Counted from the first letter of the stretch, positions 9,188 to 18,114 are shown. The stretch is 64,000 nucleotides of DNA from Aquiluna sp. (GCA_021741585.1 JAIOXN010000001.1:1008235-1072234); one strand, 5' to 3'. Notes: generated by a model from the letters alone, not told the origin. A program made the numbers and translations.

Positions 9188-9258
9188 TTCCTTTTTTACA
9201 CCCTATAAACATCCCCGCTGCGTTGGTAGTATCTGGTGTCCAACTAGAAGGAAATAAC

Positions 9259-10548
9259 ATGACCGATCCCACAAAGGGCCTAGCTTCAGAGCAACCCGTT
9301 TTTTTGGGTTGGAAGAAAAAGGTTGCGGTCTTTTTGGTGGGCCAAACCATCACAACCTTTGGTTCGATGTTGGTTCAGTATGCGATCATGTGGCATCTGA
9401 CTCTCACTACAAAGTCTGGTGTTGTCTTGGCTCTGGCAGCAGTATTTGGGTTTCTACCTCAAGCAGTTGTTTCTGTTTTTGCGGGAGTGTGGGCTGACCG
9501 CCTAAACCGAAAAGTGATGATTATCATCTCGGACTCCGCGATTGCTCTTGCAACTTTTGGACTGGCGCTGATGATGCTCAGCGGCGTTGACGATCTCTGG
9601 TTGATCTTCTTGGTAATGGCAGTTCGTTCGGCAGGAGCCGGTGTCCAGATGCCAGCCATTTCTGCACTTTTGCCGCAGATTGTCCCAACTGACAAGTTGA
9701 TGCGAGTCAATGGAATCAATAGCAGCGTGCAGTCTTCGCTGATGCTGGTTGCTCCCGTTGCAGCTGCCGGGGTTTATGCAAGCTTCTCTCTTGTTGGAAT
9801 CCTGTTTATTGATGTTGTTACAGCGGTTATCGGTTTATCTCTGCTTGCAACAGTTGCAGTTCCGACCCTTTCTCGAGTCTCTAACTTGGAAAAGCCGACT
9901 TATTTCGCGGATCTCAAAGAAGGGGTTCAGTACACCTTCACACACGACCTAGTTCGTTGGGTCATGGTGATTTTTGGAATTGTCTTCTTGCTCGTTGTTG
10001 CGCCTTCCAACCTTTCGCCACTGATGCTGGTTCGCAGCTTTGGATCGGACGTCTGGATGCTCACGGTGCTGGAACTTTCTTTTGGTATCGGCATGGTTTT
10101 GGGTGGCGCGCTCATGGCGGTGATTGGTTCGAAACTTGATCGCCTTTCCACAATAATTGGGACCTCAATCGCTTTTGGAGTCCTTGCCATCATCATGGGA
10201 TTCACTACAAACCTGATTTTCTTCTTTGGCCTGTTCTTCCTAATTGGTATCACGGTTCCTGCATTCTCAACATCTGCGATGACGCTTCTGCAAGAAACCG
10301 TTGAACCGGAGCGCCAGGGCCGAGTATTCGGATTCCTTGGAATCGTGATGGCCCTTGCCATGCCAATTGGCATGGCTGTTTTGGGCCCGCTTGCGGATGT
10401 GGTTTCAGTTGAGAGCTTGCTTATCGTTACCGGCGCTGCCACCGTGGTGATTGCCGTTTTGGCAGTTTTGCTTCCAGCTGGAAAGCGGGCGATTGCTGCT
10501 GCTCACTCTTCTACTGGGCCGGCGGTCGAGGCAGGAAAAGAACATTAG
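9259..10548 (+). CDS. MFS transporter (macrolide-efflux/enterobactin-exporter type)
   Basis: I choose the ATG at 9259 because AGAAGGAAATAAC lies immediately upstream; a longer frame from 9082 would run through the decayed tRNA and terminator. This gives 429 residues. The protein has about twelve membrane spans, FLVGQTITTFGSMLVQYAIM in span 1 and the loop motif GVWADRLNRKVMII after span 2, typical of the MFS_3 drug-export group. The substrate is unknown. It is followed 2 bases later by a GNAT gene, a frequent pairing of drug efflux and modification. Confidence 0.85.
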   Translation: MTDPTKGLASEQPVFLGWKKKVAVFLVGQTITTFGSMLVQYAIMWHLTLTTKSGVVLALAAVFGFLPQAVVSVFAGVWADRLNRKVMIIISDSAIALATFGLALMMLSGVDDLWLIFLVMAVRSAGAGVQMPAISALLPQIVPTDKLMRVNGINSSVQSSLMLVAPVAAAGVYASFSLVGILFIDVVTAVIGLSLLATVAVPTLSRVSNLEKPTYFADLKEGVQYTFTHDLVRWVMVIFGIVFLLVVAPSNLSPLMLVRSFGSDVWMLTVLELSFGIGMVLGGALMAVIGSKLDRLSTIIGTSIAFGVLAIIMGFTTNLIFFFGLFFLIGITVPAFSTSAMTLLQETVEPERQGRVFGFLGIVMALAMPIGMAVLGPLADVVSVESLLIVTGAATVVIAVLAVLLPAGKRAIAAAHSSTGPAVEAGKEH

Positions 10549-10550
10549 AG

Positions 10551-11099
10551 ATGGTCGAGATCAGAAGACTCAATCCTGCTGAACTCACTTCCTTTTTGGA
10601 GTTCATGGATGGACCAGCGTTTAAATCTCAGCCGCAGTGGCAAGGTTGCTATTGCCAGTTTTACCTCAACACAAAAGAAGAGAATGACGACCAAAATTCT
10701 GTCGGTTCAGTCAATCGTCAGCGGGCCTGTGACCGCATAAACGACGGCACCATGCAGGGTTATCTTGCCTATCAGGGCGAGACGGTAATTGGCTGGATGG
10801 CTGCAAACAGCTTTAAGAACTTTGTGGCACTTCCGCCAATGCCTGAGAGTGCGGCTGCAATCATTTGCTTTGTGATTGAACAGGAGCATCAAGGAAAAGG
10901 GGTCGCCACAAGACTTCTGGAATTTGCAATCCAAGACCTGCCCAATCACGGCTTTAGTTCTCTGAATGCCGCACCTCTAAACAGCGAAGAATTTCAGAGT
11001 TGGGGTTATCGAGGCCCCAAGAGCATGTTTGAAAAAGCCGGCTTTCAGCCCGGGCCAATGGTCGATGATAAGCACATCCTCATGAGTAGAGGCTTATAG
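10551..11099 (+). CDS. GNAT family N-acetyltransferase
   Basis: This 182-residue protein has a CoA-binding motif FVIEQEHQGKGVATRLLEFA at about residues 104-123 and the C-terminal GPKSMFEKAGFQPG. An N-terminal WQGCYCQFY segment with two nearby cysteines resembles a subgroup of GNAT proteins. The ATG is 2 bases after the MFS stop, so the two genes form an operon. Substrate unknown. Confidence 0.8.
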   Translation: MVEIRRLNPAELTSFLEFMDGPAFKSQPQWQGCYCQFYLNTKEENDDQNSVGSVNRQRACDRINDGTMQGYLAYQGETVIGWMAANSFKNFVALPPMPESAAAIICFVIEQEHQGKGVATRLLEFAIQDLPNHGFSSLNAAPLNSEEFQSWGYRGPKSMFEKAGFQPGPMVDDKHILMSRGL

Positions 11100-11174
11100 C
11101 TTTTTGGGATTTGATCTCATTGGGATGTTTTCACCGATAGGTTTTGTTTGGCAAAGAGTTGAGGGGAGCACCAA

Positions 11175-13277
11175 ATGAGTGGCTTTTTAGGATTTATCAC
11201 CGGCAAGAAAACCGCATGGGTCACATTGCTTATCGGTTTGATTTTTGCAGTTCTGGCCTTCGGACCGCTCGCGGCACCCGAGTCGGAAACCGCCCCAACC
11301 AACGGACTTGGTGAAACCTCTGAGACCGCTCTGGTTTCAAAGGCACTCGCGAATCTCCCTGGCTCTGATGCCACAGCCGCTGTTGTTGTCTACTCAAAGG
11401 AATCCGGCTTCACAGATGAAGACGTCCTTTGGTTGCAGGGTAACTTTGATCCACAAATTCAGATGCTTGCTGGGGGAGCAAACGAAAAGTTCTTGGACTA
11501 CACAATCCTTGAAGTTGCTGGTGAGGCGTTTGTGCCACCTGCACTCATCTCCGAAGACAACACCACCGCGGTTATCACAATCCCACTTGAGAAGACCGAC
11601 GAGGTTGCTTTGGTAACCGATCGTGTTACTGAGATGCGCGAGATTGCTCGGGAGGATATGCCAGCCGAATTTGAGGCTTACCTCACCGGACCGGATGGTT
11701 TCCAGGCTGATCTGAACAACGTTTTTGCTGGGGCCGACTTCACGCTATTGCTCTCAACCGTTGCGGTTGTTGCAGCGCTTTTGTTGATAACTTATCGCTC
11801 GCCAGTTCTTTGGCTAGTTCCACTTATCGTTGTGGGAACTGCAGATGGAATGGCGGGACAGCTTGCACCTTCAGTAGCGCTGTTGTTTGGCATGACACCG
11901 GATGGCTCGGTCACAGGAATTCTCTCGGTTCTGGTTTTTGGTGCTGGAACCAACTACGCGCTTTTGTTGATTGCTCGTTACCGCGAAGAGCTTTTGTTGA
12001 ATGAGGATCGCCACATTGCAATGGCTCAAGCATTGCGCGGAGCAGGTCCTGCGATTATCGCTTCTGGTTCGACAGTGACGCTCGCGCTCTTGACCCTAAC
12101 TCTTGCTGAACTTGGTGGAAACAGAGCGCTTGGTTTGGTTTGTGCGGTGGGAATTGTGATCGCAATGATCGCAGCTTTGATTGTTTTGCCAGCCGCACTT
12201 GTTGTCTTTGGCCGCGGATTGTTCTGGCCATTCGTTCCAAAATTTGGTGGCAAGAACAAGAGCGAGAACGGCCTTTGGGGCAAGCTTGGAAAAGCTGTTT
12301 CTAGGCGCCCAGCTATCATCGCCGTTGGTGGCGTTGCGCTCTTGGCAGTATTGGCAACGGGTGCCGGCGGCATTCAGGTTGGCCTTTCGACAACCGAGCA
12401 GTTCCGCGTGAAGCCGGAGGCCGTTTATGGTCAGGAAGTTTTGGCCAAGGCATTCCCGGCAGGGGAGACCACTCCAACAACTGTGATCGTAAACAACGAT
12501 TACGTCGATGAAGCATTGGCTTCAGCCGAATCTGTTGCTGGTGTTGCATCTGTTGCAGTTGGAGAAACCGATGGCTCAATCACCGCGTTAAGTGTTGTCT
12601 TGGATGCCACTGCCGGTTCAGATGCTGCTTATGAATCAATCAAAGCACTGCGATCTGAACTGGGCGGAATTTCAGGTGCCGAAGCTCTTGTTGGTGGCCT
12701 AGATGCTGAACAGCTAGATGTAAAAACCGCTTACGAAAATGACCAAAGACTGGTGATTCCACTGATTCTGGTTTTGGTTTTCTTGGTTCTCGTTTTGCTT
12801 CTGAGATCGTTGGTTGCACCGGTGCTTTTGCTGGTGACAGTGGTTGGATCCTTCTTTGCATCAATCGGTGCAAGCTGGTTGATCTTCACAAACATCCTTG
12901 GATTGCCAGCGCTGGATTTGAGCGTTTTCTTGTACTCGTTCTTGTTCTTGGTTGCACTGGGTGTGGACTACAACATCTTCTTGGTCTCCCGTGCTCAAGA
13001 GGAGGCTGTCAAGCTTGGCACTCGCCAGGGCATGATTAAGGCTTTGAGTGCAACCGGTGGCGTTATTACTTCGGCCGGTATTTTGTTGGCTGCCGTATTT
13101 GCCGTGCTAGGCGTGCTACCTCTGATCGCGCTCTACCAGATTGGAATCATCGTCTGCATTGGTGTGCTGCTCGACACCTTGTTGGTCAGAACCGTCGTGG
13201 TTCCAGCGCTGACCTTCATCTCGGGGGACAAGTTCTGGTGGCCAAGAAAGAAGCTAACCGCTCCAAAATTTGGCTAA
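11175..13277 (+). CDS. MMPL family transporter
   Basis: This 700-residue RND-superfamily protein has two similar halves. Each half has one span, a large external loop and a group of about five spans. The first half contains FGAGTNYALLLIARYREELL (about residues 255-274) and the second GVDYNIFLVSRAQEEAVKLG, the paired MMPL signature; the first copy has N in place of the Asp of DYN. GAGGGGAGCA precedes the ATG. Family members export lipids or other hydrophobic compounds using the proton gradient. It ends with a 4-base overlap onto the convergent alpha-glucosidase gene. Confidence 0.88.
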   Translation: MSGFLGFITGKKTAWVTLLIGLIFAVLAFGPLAAPESETAPTNGLGETSETALVSKALANLPGSDATAAVVVYSKESGFTDEDVLWLQGNFDPQIQMLAGGANEKFLDYTILEVAGEAFVPPALISEDNTTAVITIPLEKTDEVALVTDRVTEMREIAREDMPAEFEAYLTGPDGFQADLNNVFAGADFTLLLSTVAVVAALLLITYRSPVLWLVPLIVVGTADGMAGQLAPSVALLFGMTPDGSVTGILSVLVFGAGTNYALLLIARYREELLLNEDRHIAMAQALRGAGPAIIASGSTVTLALLTLTLAELGGNRALGLVCAVGIVIAMIAALIVLPAALVVFGRGLFWPFVPKFGGKNKSENGLWGKLGKAVSRRPAIIAVGGVALLAVLATGAGGIQVGLSTTEQFRVKPEAVYGQEVLAKAFPAGETTPTTVIVNNDYVDEALASAESVAGVASVAVGETDGSITALSVVLDATAGSDAAYESIKALRSELGGISGAEALVGGLDAEQLDVKTAYENDQRLVIPLILVLVFLVLVLLLRSLVAPVLLLVTVVGSFFASIGASWLIFTNILGLPALDLSVFLYSFLFLVALGVDYNIFLVSRAQEEAVKLGTRQGMIKALSATGGVITSAGILLAAVFAVLGVLPLIALYQIGIIVCIGVLLDTLLVRTVVVPALTFISGDKFWWPRKKLTAPKFG

Positions 13278-14905
13278 AGCCTGATCCAAGCTGTTGTGTT
13301 TGGCAGCAGCCGGGTTTGCCCATAGCTTGAGGTGAGCAGGACTTCGCCATCTGGGAATGGAATGCTCTCGTTGGAGAAGTTGTGAACAACCAAAATGCCG
13401 TTGTTCACAAAACTAAGAGATTCACTCGTGGAAACCCAATCGAAACTGCCCTCGCCAAGTGCCAGATCGGCACGCAACTTGAGGGCTGCCTTGTAGAGAT
13501 TCAGCGTCGATTTGGAATCTGTTTCTTGGCTGTCTCTAGACAATGCCGCATAACTTTGTGGTTGCGGCAACCAACTCTTGCCTGATTCATTGAATCCGTT
13601 AGATTCATTTCCATCTTCCCACGGAAGCGGAACTCGGCAACCATCTCGGCCAACCCTTTGGCCACTGGTTCTGAAAAACGTCGGGTCTTGGCGGAATTCA
13701 GGCTGGATGGTTGTGTGCTCGGGGAGCCCGAGCTCCTCACCCTGGTAGAGGTAACTAGCGCCTGGAAGTGCGAGCATAAACAATGTTGCTGCCCTTGCTT
13801 TGATGATTCCTAGTTCGTTGTTCGGTTGGGGGTTTTCTGGACCAACTCCGTCCGAGGCTGTTGTTCTGCCGTAATCGCCACCAAAGCGTGATGCGTGCCG
13901 CATCACATCGTGGTTGTTCAGGACCCAAGTGCTTGGAGCGCCTACTCCATCGAATGCTTCGAAGGACTCGTCGATTGCTGCAACCAAGGTGTCTTTATCC
14001 CAGCCGGCATCCAAGAATCGGAAGTTGAAAGTTTGGTGAAATTCGTCACTTCTAACCCACTGCGCCATGAAGCTCAGCGGAAGAACATATGCCTCGCCAC
14101 ACATTGCACGTTCGCCAGGGTAGCTCTCCAGAATCTTGCGCCAGGATCTAAATATCTCGTGGACTGAATCCTGGAACCACATCGGTGGATTCTCGCGACC
14201 TTCGATGAATCCAGCGCCAGCCTCATCAACATATGGGTGGTCAGGTAGTCCTGGCTCTTTGCCCATTGCATGCGGTTGGTCAACTCGGAATCCGTCAACG
14301 CCCCGATCTAGCCAGAACTTCAAGATATCTTCAAACTCATCGCGAACGATCTGGTTTTCCCAGTTCAAATCCGGTTGCGAGGAATCGAAGAGATGGCAAT
14401 ACCATTGACCATCTTCGATTCTGGTCCAGGCCGGTCCACCAAACATGCTTTGCCAGTTGTTTGGCGGTAGCTCGCCGTTTTCGCCTTTGCCATCTTTGAA
14501 GTGGTAGTAGCTGCGCTCTTTTGAACCCTTTTCGGAATTCAGCGCATTTTGGAACCAAACGTGCTGGTCTGATGAGTGGTTTGGAACCAGGTCGATCATT
14601 ACCCGAAGGCCAAGCTCGTGGGCTCTATCAACCATTTGGTCGAAGTCTTCAAGGGTTCCAAACAACGGATCAACATCGCGATAGTTGGCAACGTCATACC
14701 CGGCATCTTTTTGGGGTGAGGTGTAGAAAGGGCTTAGCCAGACCGCGTCAACACCAAGCTCCTTGAGCTTGGGAAGCCTTTGGGTGATACCTGGTAGATC
14801 GCCCATCCCGTCATTATTTGCATCGGCAAATGAGCGCGGGTAGATCTGGTAAATAACACCAGATTTCCACCATTGGGAACCAACTGCTGCTTGATGAAGG
14901 GGCAT
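13274..14905 (-). CDS. Alpha-glucosidase (GH13), paralogue A
   Basis: This 543-residue GH13 enzyme is of the oligo-1,6-glucosidase/alpha-glucosidase group. It has WWKSGVIYQIYPRSFAD near the start, DLVPNHSSDQH (region I), GVDGFRVDQ with the nucleophile near Asp209, MCGEAYVL with the acid/base near Glu271, and VLNNHDVMRH with Asp near 333. It splits glucose from malto-oligosaccharides or isomalto-oligosaccharides in the cytoplasm. It lies 2 bases downstream of a longer paralogue, with which it shares most motifs. A Q-P-H after the nucleophile instead of V-A-H may alter specificity. Both genes point away from the malE-like gene. Confidence 0.88.
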   Translation of the reverse strand: MPLHQAAVGSQWWKSGVIYQIYPRSFADANNDGMGDLPGITQRLPKLKELGVDAVWLSPFYTSPQKDAGYDVANYRDVDPLFGTLEDFDQMVDRAHELGLRVMIDLVPNHSSDQHVWFQNALNSEKGSKERSYYHFKDGKGENGELPPNNWQSMFGGPAWTRIEDGQWYCHLFDSSQPDLNWENQIVRDEFEDILKFWLDRGVDGFRVDQPHAMGKEPGLPDHPYVDEAGAGFIEGRENPPMWFQDSVHEIFRSWRKILESYPGERAMCGEAYVLPLSFMAQWVRSDEFHQTFNFRFLDAGWDKDTLVAAIDESFEAFDGVGAPSTWVLNNHDVMRHASRFGGDYGRTTASDGVGPENPQPNNELGIIKARAATLFMLALPGASYLYQGEELGLPEHTTIQPEFRQDPTFFRTSGQRVGRDGCRVPLPWEDGNESNGFNESGKSWLPQPQSYAALSRDSQETDSKSTLNLYKAALKLRADLALGEGSFDWVSTSESLSFVNNGILVVHNFSNESIPFPDGEVLLTSSYGQTRLLPNTTAWIRL

Positions 14906-14907
14906 TC

Positions 14908-16608
14908 CTAGAGCTTAATCCAAGCCACCTGGTCGTGCTCCAAAACTTCTTCGATGCTCAGATCATGCTGGGTTGTTGCAAGCAGCTCACCCTTCGGAAG
15001 CGCAATCGCTGGGCCGTCAAAGTTCGCGAGCACCAAAACTCCATTGTTGATATAAGCAAGCGAAGTCTCGCCAGAGTGCTCAGGTGCCCAAACCAGCTCA
15101 CCATTGCCAAGGTCATATTCGCGACGTAGTTTCAAAAGGCGCTTATAAAGCTCAAGGGTTGATCCTGCGACTCCGCGCTGTTGGTTTCTTGCATAGGTTT
15201 TGTAGAGCTCTGGCTGAGGCAACCAAGCCTCACCAGTTTGGTTGAATCCAAAAGCCTTTTCGTTTGCATCCCAAGGCAATGGCACGCGGCAACCGTCGCG
15301 GCCGACTCGCTCACCCTTGGTGCGGAAGAAGGTTGGGTCCTGGCGGAACTCTGGTGCCATTGTGGTGTTTTCTGGAAGCCCGAGTTCTTCGCCTTGGTAG
15401 ATGTACGAGCTACCAGGTAGCCCAAGCATGAAGGTTGAGGCAGCTCTTGCAACTCTTTGACCCTTTGCCTCGTCTGGCTGTTCGTAGTCAGGGCCGATTC
15501 CATCGCCCTGCTTTGGAACAGACTTATAGGCCATGCGGGTTGCGTGACGGATGGTGTCGTGGTTTGAGAGCACCCAAGTGCTAGGTGCACCAACGCCGTT
15601 GAATGCATCCATGGATTCATCAACGATGTCTTTGTATTCGCTCTTGTTCCAGTCCGCGGACATGAAACCAAAGTTGAAGGTCTGGTGATATTCCCCAGGT
15701 CTTACCCAGAGCGCCATCTTGTCGATGGTTGGTAGCCATGCCTCTGCACACATTGCACGATCTTCATACTCATCCATGATCTTGCGGAACCGGTGGTTGA
15801 TGGCATGGACGCCGTCTTGACCCCAGAAGGGGTGCGGTTCTTCGGATTCTTTCTCCACGCCGGTCATGGTTGAGTTGTTAACCGCGACATCAGGAAGCCC
15901 ATCAGCCTTGATCATGCCGTGAGCCACATCAATCCTGAACCCCGCGACCCCGCGGTCTAGCCAGAACCTAAGAATGTCATCGAACTCTTCAGCCACCTTG
16001 TCGTTTCTCCAGTTGAAGTCCGGCTGAGAAGAATCAAAGATGTGCAAATACCATTGACCCAATTCACCGTTTGGCTCGGTGATTCTGGTCCAGGCCGGTC
16101 CACCAAATACTGACTCCCAGTTGTTTGGTGGTACTTCGCCGTTCTTCCCCTTGCCATCACGGAACATGTACATATCGCGCTCAGGGGAGCCTTTGCCAGC
16201 TTTTAGGGCTGCCTGGAAGAGTGGGTGCTGATCGGAAGAGTGGTTTGGCACTAGGTCAACGATTACGCGCAGACCAAGCTTGGTAGCCTCCGCCAACATG
16301 ATGTCGAAGTCCTGCAGGGTTCCGAAAAGCGGGTCAATGTCCTTGTAGTCAGAAACGTCGTAACCGGCATCCTTCTGAGGGGACTTGAAAAAGGGAGAGA
16401 ACCAAACGGCATCCACACCTAGCTCTTGAAGAGCAGGAAGTCGTTCGGTGATGCCTTTCAGGTCACCCATGCCATCGCCATTGCCATCGGCAAATGAGCG
16501 TGGGTAAATCTGATAAATAACGGCTGAGCGCCACCATTCACGGCCTGGCGCTGAGACAAGTGGATATGTGTTGGACATGACGGAAAGCTTATGGTGAGTT
16601 TGTGACAA
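14908..16608 (-). CDS. Alpha-glucosidase (GH13), paralogue B
   Basis: This GH13 enzyme is 566 residues from a TTG at 16608, or 556 from an ATG at 16578. GGTGA lies five bases before the TTG, whereas no clear ribosome site precedes the ATG; the conserved part begins at REWWRSAVIYQIYPRSFADG either way. Catalytic blocks are GFRIDVAHGM (nucleophile Asp), MCAEAWLPTID (Glu) and VLSNHDTIRH (Asp), all intact. It acts on intracellular malto-oligosaccharides imported by the neighbouring ABC transporter. It is divergent from malE across a region with two LacI-type operators, so it is probably co-regulated. Confidence 0.9.
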   Translation of the reverse strand: MSQTHHKLSVMSNTYPLVSAPGREWWRSAVIYQIYPRSFADGNGDGMGDLKGITERLPALQELGVDAVWFSPFFKSPQKDAGYDVSDYKDIDPLFGTLQDFDIMLAEATKLGLRVIVDLVPNHSSDQHPLFQAALKAGKGSPERDMYMFRDGKGKNGEVPPNNWESVFGGPAWTRITEPNGELGQWYLHIFDSSQPDFNWRNDKVAEEFDDILRFWLDRGVAGFRIDVAHGMIKADGLPDVAVNNSTMTGVEKESEEPHPFWGQDGVHAINHRFRKIMDEYEDRAMCAEAWLPTIDKMALWVRPGEYHQTFNFGFMSADWNKSEYKDIVDESMDAFNGVGAPSTWVLSNHDTIRHATRMAYKSVPKQGDGIGPDYEQPDEAKGQRVARAASTFMLGLPGSSYIYQGEELGLPENTTMAPEFRQDPTFFRTKGERVGRDGCRVPLPWDANEKAFGFNQTGEAWLPQPELYKTYARNQQRGVAGSTLELYKRLLKLRREYDLGNGELVWAPEHSGETSLAYINNGVLVLANFDGPAIALPKGELLATTQHDLSIEEVLEHDQVAWIKL

Positions 16609-16673
16609 TCAAATCACCAAAATTCCCGTGTTTTGGAGGGGTCACTCCGGCTGCTTGCCAATTGGTTATTGAC

Positions 16674-16687
16674 TGTAAACGCTTGCA
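16674..16687. promoter_or_regulatory. LacI-type operator 1 before malE
   Basis: TGTAAACGCTTGCA has a CG centre and the half-sites typical of LacI-family operators. It lies between the divergent alpha-glucosidase and malE-like genes, 67 bases from operator 2. A TTGACC follows at 16690-16695 and could be a -35 element, but no well-spaced -10 is certain. Confidence 0.7.
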
Positions 16688-16740
16688 GTTTGACCGGACA
16701 ACAATTTATAAAAACCCTTTAGTTACAGACTTGTTATCTA

Positions 16741-16754
16741 TGCAAGCGCTTACA
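16741..16754. promoter_or_regulatory. LacI-type operator 2 before malE
   Basis: TGCAAGCGCTTACA is the reverse complement of operator 1 apart from one base. It lies directly behind a TTATCTA stretch (16734-16740) that could be a -10 element, a position suited to repression. The 67-base centre spacing would allow looping by a tetramer or paired dimers. Confidence 0.7.
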
Positions 16755-16844
16755 TAATTGACCACTCCAGATTTTCAGCGTTTACTTATTGAGCTTGCCA
16801 TTGCAGGCAAATCAATTCCTATTCAGGTACTGAAAGGTGCTCCA

Positions 16845-18059
16845 TTGAAATCAACTAAGCGCAGCCTGTTTGCCCTCGGCGCAGTAGCCGCGGCATCAGC
16901 GCTTGTCCTATCCGGTTGTGCTTCCACTGAGGAAACCCCAACCGAATCCGCAGCTCCTACCCAGACTGTAGACGCAACTCCACTAACCGTTTGGTCAGAT
17001 GAGGTTGAGGCTCCAGGTCTAGAGGCCGCAGCAGCTCAGTTCGAAGCTGACACCGGCATCCCAGTGAACCTAGTTGTCAAGACTGAGGTTCGTAACGACT
17101 TCGTTGCAGCTCCTGCTGCTGAGTCACCAGACGTTGTTCTAGGTGCTCACGACTGGTTGGGCGAGCTAGTTTCCAACGGTCTATTGGCTCCACTAGAGCT
17201 AGGTGACCGCGCAGCTGGCTTCGTTGCTGGATCAATCAACGCTTTCAACTATGACGGTCAGCAGTACGGTGTTCCTTATACTCAGGAAAACATCGCGCTT
17301 GCTTGCACCACCGAGGCAATGCCTTCAGCTCCAGCTTCCTTCCAGGATGTTGTTGACGCAGGTCTAGCAATCTCCCTAAACGACGGTACCGGTGACCCAT
17401 ATCACATGTACTCACTACAGACCTCGTTCGGTGCAACCGTATTCAAGCAAGACGAGACTGGTTCTTACACCTCTGAGCTAGGCATGGCAGGTCCTGAGGG
17501 CTTGGCATTCGCTCAGTGGCTGAAGGACAACGCCAACATCTTCGACCTATCTAACAATGGTGACATTGTTAAGGAGCAGATGCTTTCTGGCGACAAGGGT
17601 TGCTGGATCACCGGTCCTTGGAACGGTGCATGGTTCAACGAGAACTTCGGCGAAGATGGCTGGGAGATCTACACCATTCCATCAGCAGGTGGACAGCCTT
17701 CTGTTCAGTTCTCTGGTGTTCGCGGTGTAATGCTTTCCGCTAACTCACAGAACGCAGTTGCTGCAACCAAGTTCATCGTTGACTACCTAGGTGGCGACGC
17801 TGCACAGATCAACCTATACGAGTCAACTGGCCGTATCCCATCGAACCTAGCTGCACTTGAGACCGCTAAGGACTCCAAGATTGCTGCAGGCTTCGGTGCT
17901 GCTGGTGCAAACGCTCAGCCAATGCCAGCTATCCCTGCAATGAACTCAGTTTGGTCCTTCTGGGGCTCAACCGAGGTTGCAATCATCAAGGGCGATGGCG
18001 ATCCTGCCACCCTCTGGACCAAGATGGTTGAAGACATCAACGCAGCTATCGCTGGATAG
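16845..18059 (+). CDS. malE: Maltose/maltodextrin ABC transporter substrate-binding lipoprotein
   Basis: I choose the TTG at 16845 (404 residues): AAAGGTG lies about 6 bases upstream and the product then starts KSTKRSLFALGAVAAASALV with lipobox LSGC near residue 25. A longer frame from 16758 would put about 29 non-signal residues in front. The mature protein is a family 1 solute-binding protein (PLTVWSDEVEAPGLEAAAAQ; GDKGCWITGPWNGAWF) that captures malto-oligosaccharides outside the membrane and hands them to the permeases downstream. Leucine is written mostly as CTA, as in the ribosomal genes nearby and unlike the permeases, which points to very high expression. Confidence 0.88.
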   Translation: MKSTKRSLFALGAVAAASALVLSGCASTEETPTESAAPTQTVDATPLTVWSDEVEAPGLEAAAAQFEADTGIPVNLVVKTEVRNDFVAAPAAESPDVVLGAHDWLGELVSNGLLAPLELGDRAAGFVAGSINAFNYDGQQYGVPYTQENIALACTTEAMPSAPASFQDVVDAGLAISLNDGTGDPYHMYSLQTSFGATVFKQDETGSYTSELGMAGPEGLAFAQWLKDNANIFDLSNNGDIVKEQMLSGDKGCWITGPWNGAWFNENFGEDGWEIYTIPSAGGQPSVQFSGVRGVMLSANSQNAVAATKFIVDYLGGDAAQINLYESTGRIPSNLAALETAKDSKIAAGFGAAGANAQPMPAIPAMNSVWSFWGSTEVAIIKGDGDPATLWTKMVEDINAAIAG

Positions 18060-18082
18060 TCGCAAAAGCTAAAAAGTAGCAA

Positions 18083-18114
18083 GCTAAGGGGAGCGGAAAC
18101 CCGCTCCCCTTAGC
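18083..18114 (+). promoter_or_regulatory. Strong intercistronic hairpin between malE and malF
   Basis: GCTAAGGGGAGCGG pairs perfectly with CCGCTCCCCTTAGC across an AAAC loop (14 pairs). No T-tract follows (TCTTCAGCAG), so it is not a standard terminator. Such hairpins after binding-protein genes protect the upstream mRNA from 3' decay and reduce readthrough, giving more binding protein than permease. Confidence 0.75.

Larger units (their letters stand above)
9077..9190 (+). repeat. tRNA-Tyr/terminator direct repeat, decayed copy
   Basis: This copy keeps the variable arm, T-arm, acceptor 3' strand and terminator nearly unchanged, while the first half is heavily changed. That gradient fits either an attachment-site remnant or an older duplication where only the terminator is still selected. 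Confidence 0.75.

Noticed and set aside
9082..9258. N-terminal extension of the MFS exporter
   Set aside because: It would translate the decayed tRNA and terminator copy. A good ribosome site lies just before 9259.
16758..16844. N-terminal extension of the malE-like protein
   Set aside because: It would place about 29 residues before a normal lipoprotein signal, and begins just after operator 2.
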